A stretch of 64,000 bases of DNA, taken from F0422 sp003992255. Its GTDB lineage: Bacteria; Bacillota; Negativicutes; Veillonellales; Veillonellaceae. Shown here one piece after another: positions 62,598-64,000 of the stretch. The notes beneath the pieces were generated by a model. That model was not told the DNA's origin. It saw only the letters and a list, made by a program, of their open reading frames with translations, and made no database searches. Position 1 is the stretch's first letter. Each line of letters starts with the position of its first letter. The stretch spans positions 1 to 64,000 of the forward strand of contig NZ_RQVA01000004.1 of the NCBI RefSeq assembly GCF_003992255.1, given 5' to 3'. The translations under genes and the position numbers were made by a program.

Positions 62598-62739
62598 ATC
62601 TTGTGGCTCTCGTTATTACCTAAATCACAGAAACATAAGAAAAGCGCGACATGTTCCGGAACAAACCTACCGTAGGATCAGTTTGTGGAGGAATATGTCG
62701 CGCTCTTCCCTTTGCTTAGTTAACCACTAGCCACAAGAT
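62598..62739. repeat. Structured palindromic element, copy 2 (inverted)
   Basis: Outer arms ATCTTGTGGCT (62598-62608) and AGCCACAAGAT (62729-62739) are a perfect 11-bp inverted repeat. Inside, GCGCGACATGTTCC (62644-62657) pairs over 14 bp (one G-T) with GGAATATGTCGCGC (62690-62703). A GGA/GGA internal loop and a 6-bp stem ACAAAC/GTTTGT (62661-62666 with 62681-62686) follow. In reverse complement it aligns with copy 1, including AGCAAAGGGAAGAGC, yet stem bases differ in compensating pairs. The 307-bp gap 62456-62762 holds only this element and the terminator before it. Confidence 0.8.
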
Positions 62740-62762
62740 TGCATAGTATCACAAGTGACGTT

Positions 62763-63353
62763 TTACTGGAATGGATTCCCCAATCGTTGTAATACATGCT
62801 CGAACTTCTCTTTTGGCTTCGCATTAGTGCTATACCATTCTAAGAGCTCCGAGATTTTTTGTTCTGCTTCTTCTGGGGATAATCCTTCTAGCAAGGTAAT
62901 TGCTTTTCGAGGTAAGGCACCGCTTGTACCACCTGCTACTAAGGTAAAGCCATTTGGTTTTCCCACTAGGCCGATATCTTTAATCATGGATTCAGCACAG
63001 CATCGTGGGCAACCGCTGATGCCGATGCGAATTTTGTTCGGCATATCTTTGCCGTAATGTTTTTGGTCTACCATGGTCGCCATCGGAATGGTTTCTATAA
63101 AGGCATGGCTACATCCATCTGTACCTCGGCATGCCACAATGGAGTTCACCGATTTATGTTGTACTTGCACCACTCCATCTGGTAAGTGCTCCAAGATGGA
63201 TTCTTTTTGTTCTTTTGTAATATCATAAATTTGAATGCCTGTAGGAACGATACGGAACTTTCCATTATGTTCTTTCGCTAGGCTAAAAATTGCCTCCATT
63301 TGTTCGTACGTGAACTCACTAAATAAGGCATGTAAAATAACTGCTGTTTTCAT
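62763..63353 (-). CDS. Small sirohaem/4Fe-4S reductase-like protein
   Basis: The 196-residue protein corresponds to the nitrite/sulfite reductase haemoprotein core. The cluster ligands appear as C-x5-C in ACRGTDGC and C-x3-C in SGCPRCC, around residues 75-130, with an N-terminal ferredoxin-like half-domain. It resembles the low-molecular-mass assimilatory sulfite reductases of anaerobes, which are single-chain proteins of about 200-220 residues. Its electron donor is not nearby. Whether it reduces sulfite, nitrite or something else is unknown. It lies 40 bp after hemW on the same strand. Confidence 0.82.
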   Translation of the reverse strand: MKTAVILHALFSEFTYEQMEAIFSLAKEHNGKFRIVPTGIQIYDITKEQKESILEHLPDGVVQVQHKSVNSIVACRGTDGCSHAFIETIPMATMVDQKHYGKDMPNKIRIGISGCPRCCAESMIKDIGLVGKPNGFTLVAGGTSGALPRKAITLLEGLSPEEAEQKISELLEWYSTNAKPKEKFEHVLQRLGNPFQ

Positions 63354-63393
63354 AAAACTCTCCTAAATTAACTGTATGGGCGTACATTCCTAC

Positions 63394-64000
63394 TTAGGAC
63401 GTAAGGAACTGACTAAACACATAATTGCCGTGCTTGGCCCCTTCCTTAGTGAGACGATATGCATCATCTTCATAAACAAGCAATTGTTTACGTATTAGAT
63501 CTGTTACAACAGATCCATATATATTGTGAAAGTCTAGATTAAATCGACTTTCAAACAAACTAGGTACCAATCCCCACTTCGTACGCAACGCAAGAAAGCA
63601 AAAATCTTCATAGTCACGAGGGCTGGTGATGATTTCTTCCTCTATGCTAGGACTTTCACCCATTTCAATTTTATGGATGTAAGGCACCACGTAAGGGGTA
63701 TTCTGAAAGCGCCGATTCCCCACGAAGGAATGAGCACCGGCACCAAAGCCGATGTAATCAGCGCCATGCCAATATTTGATATTATGACGACTGAAAGCCC
63801 CATCTTTACCAAAACTAGCAATTTCATATCTATCGAACATCTGTTTTTCTAACCCTTCTACAAGGTAGTCGTACATCTGTTCGCATATATCTTCAGATGG
63901 TAAAGTGACCGAATGGTCCATAACTTGGCGATGCAATAATGTACTAGGTTCCACTTGCAGGCCATAGATAGAGATATGATTTATGGGCAAAGACTGAATG
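63394..64000 (-). CDS. hemW: HemW-like radical SAM protein, 3' part
   Basis: Only the C-terminal ~202 residues are in the window; the reading frame runs off the right edge. It reads LPINHISIYGLQVEPSTLLH, then YEIASFGKDGAFSRHNIKYW and the conserved YIGFGAGAHSFVGNRR, followed by a HemN C-terminal winged-helix domain. These match the coproporphyrinogen-oxidase-like haem chaperone HemW. Its usual Firmicutes position is directly upstream of hrcA; here about 2 kb of extra sequence intervenes. The radical-SAM cysteines lie outside the window. Confidence 0.9.
   Translation of the reverse strand, partial: IQSLPINHISIYGLQVEPSTLLHRQVMDHSVTLPSEDICEQMYDYLVEGLEKQMFDRYEIASFGKDGAFSRHNIKYWHGADYIGFGAGAHSFVGNRRFQNTPYVVPYIHKIEMGESPSIEEEIITSPRDYEDFCFLALRTKWGLVPSLFESRFNLDFHNIYGSVVTDLIRKQLLVYEDDAYRLTKEGAKHGNYVFSQFLTS

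Overview
The window is about 64 kb of low-GC, gene-dense bacterial chromosome. It combines Firmicutes-type gene orders (hrcA-grpE-dnaK-dnaJ behind a CIRCE operator; an FMN-riboswitch rib operon; Asp23-nusB-xseAB-ispA-tlyA-nadK-argR-recN) with outer-membrane features (a TonB-dependent receptor with a cleavable signal peptide). That combination, plus late cobalamin synthesis with a PduX-type threonine kinase, points to a diderm Firmicute of the Negativicutes, most likely Veillonella. The genus is an inference; no rRNA is present to confirm it.

Layout, left to right. 1-3925: FMN riboswitch with attenuator, then ribD-ribE-ribBA-ribH. 3940-7181: hslO, mtnA and an MTA/SAH deaminase. 7301-10598: an iron-type uptake unit (lipoprotein plus TonB receptor) with a consensus promoter, an overlapping Fur-like box and a terminator-like hairpin in the leader. 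10631-13390: rpsU-yqeY, then a long glutamine synthetase, again with a leader hairpin. 13639-14643 (minus): psiE and tpx. 14766-18225: an asymmetric heterodimeric ABC exporter. 18328-24697: TrmH-type methyltransferase, YdjC deacetylase plus flippase-like protein, ACT protein-hom-thrB, htpX. 24764-32307: corrinoid block (PduO adenosyltransferase, cobU, cobQ, cbiB, cobS, pduX-like, cobD, cobC). 32297-43737: housekeeping run from an RsuA-type pseudouridine synthase through pepQ, efp, two Asp23 proteins, nusB, a TsaD-like paralogue, xseAB, ispA, tlyA, nadK, mnmM, argR and recN. 43752-46671: dapB, asd, dapA. 46868-49156: DUF969-DUF979-pcp. 49245-50436: divergent lexA and a YneA-like LysM protein. 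50667-51662: a lone tyrosine recombinase bracketed by inverted repeats. 51795-61422 (minus): pepD, HIT protein, mtaB, rsmE, prmA, dnaJ, dnaK, grpE, hrcA. 61423-62762: a mostly non-coding island with two related structured repeats, a degenerate tandem repeat and one small unknown gene. 62763-64000 (minus): a small sirohaem reductase-like protein and the 3' part of hemW.

Most genes lie in tight operons with strong Shine-Dalgarno sequences and overlaps of 1-20 bp. Several transcription units carry near-consensus sigma-70 promoters and strong intrinsic terminators. The least explained material is the repeat island at 61.5-62.75 kb, where two ~145-bp elements in opposite orientation keep the same hairpin architecture with compensatory base changes, and the recombinase with its flanking inverted repeats. 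I saw no tRNA, rRNA, CRISPR array or recognisable insertion-sequence transposase.
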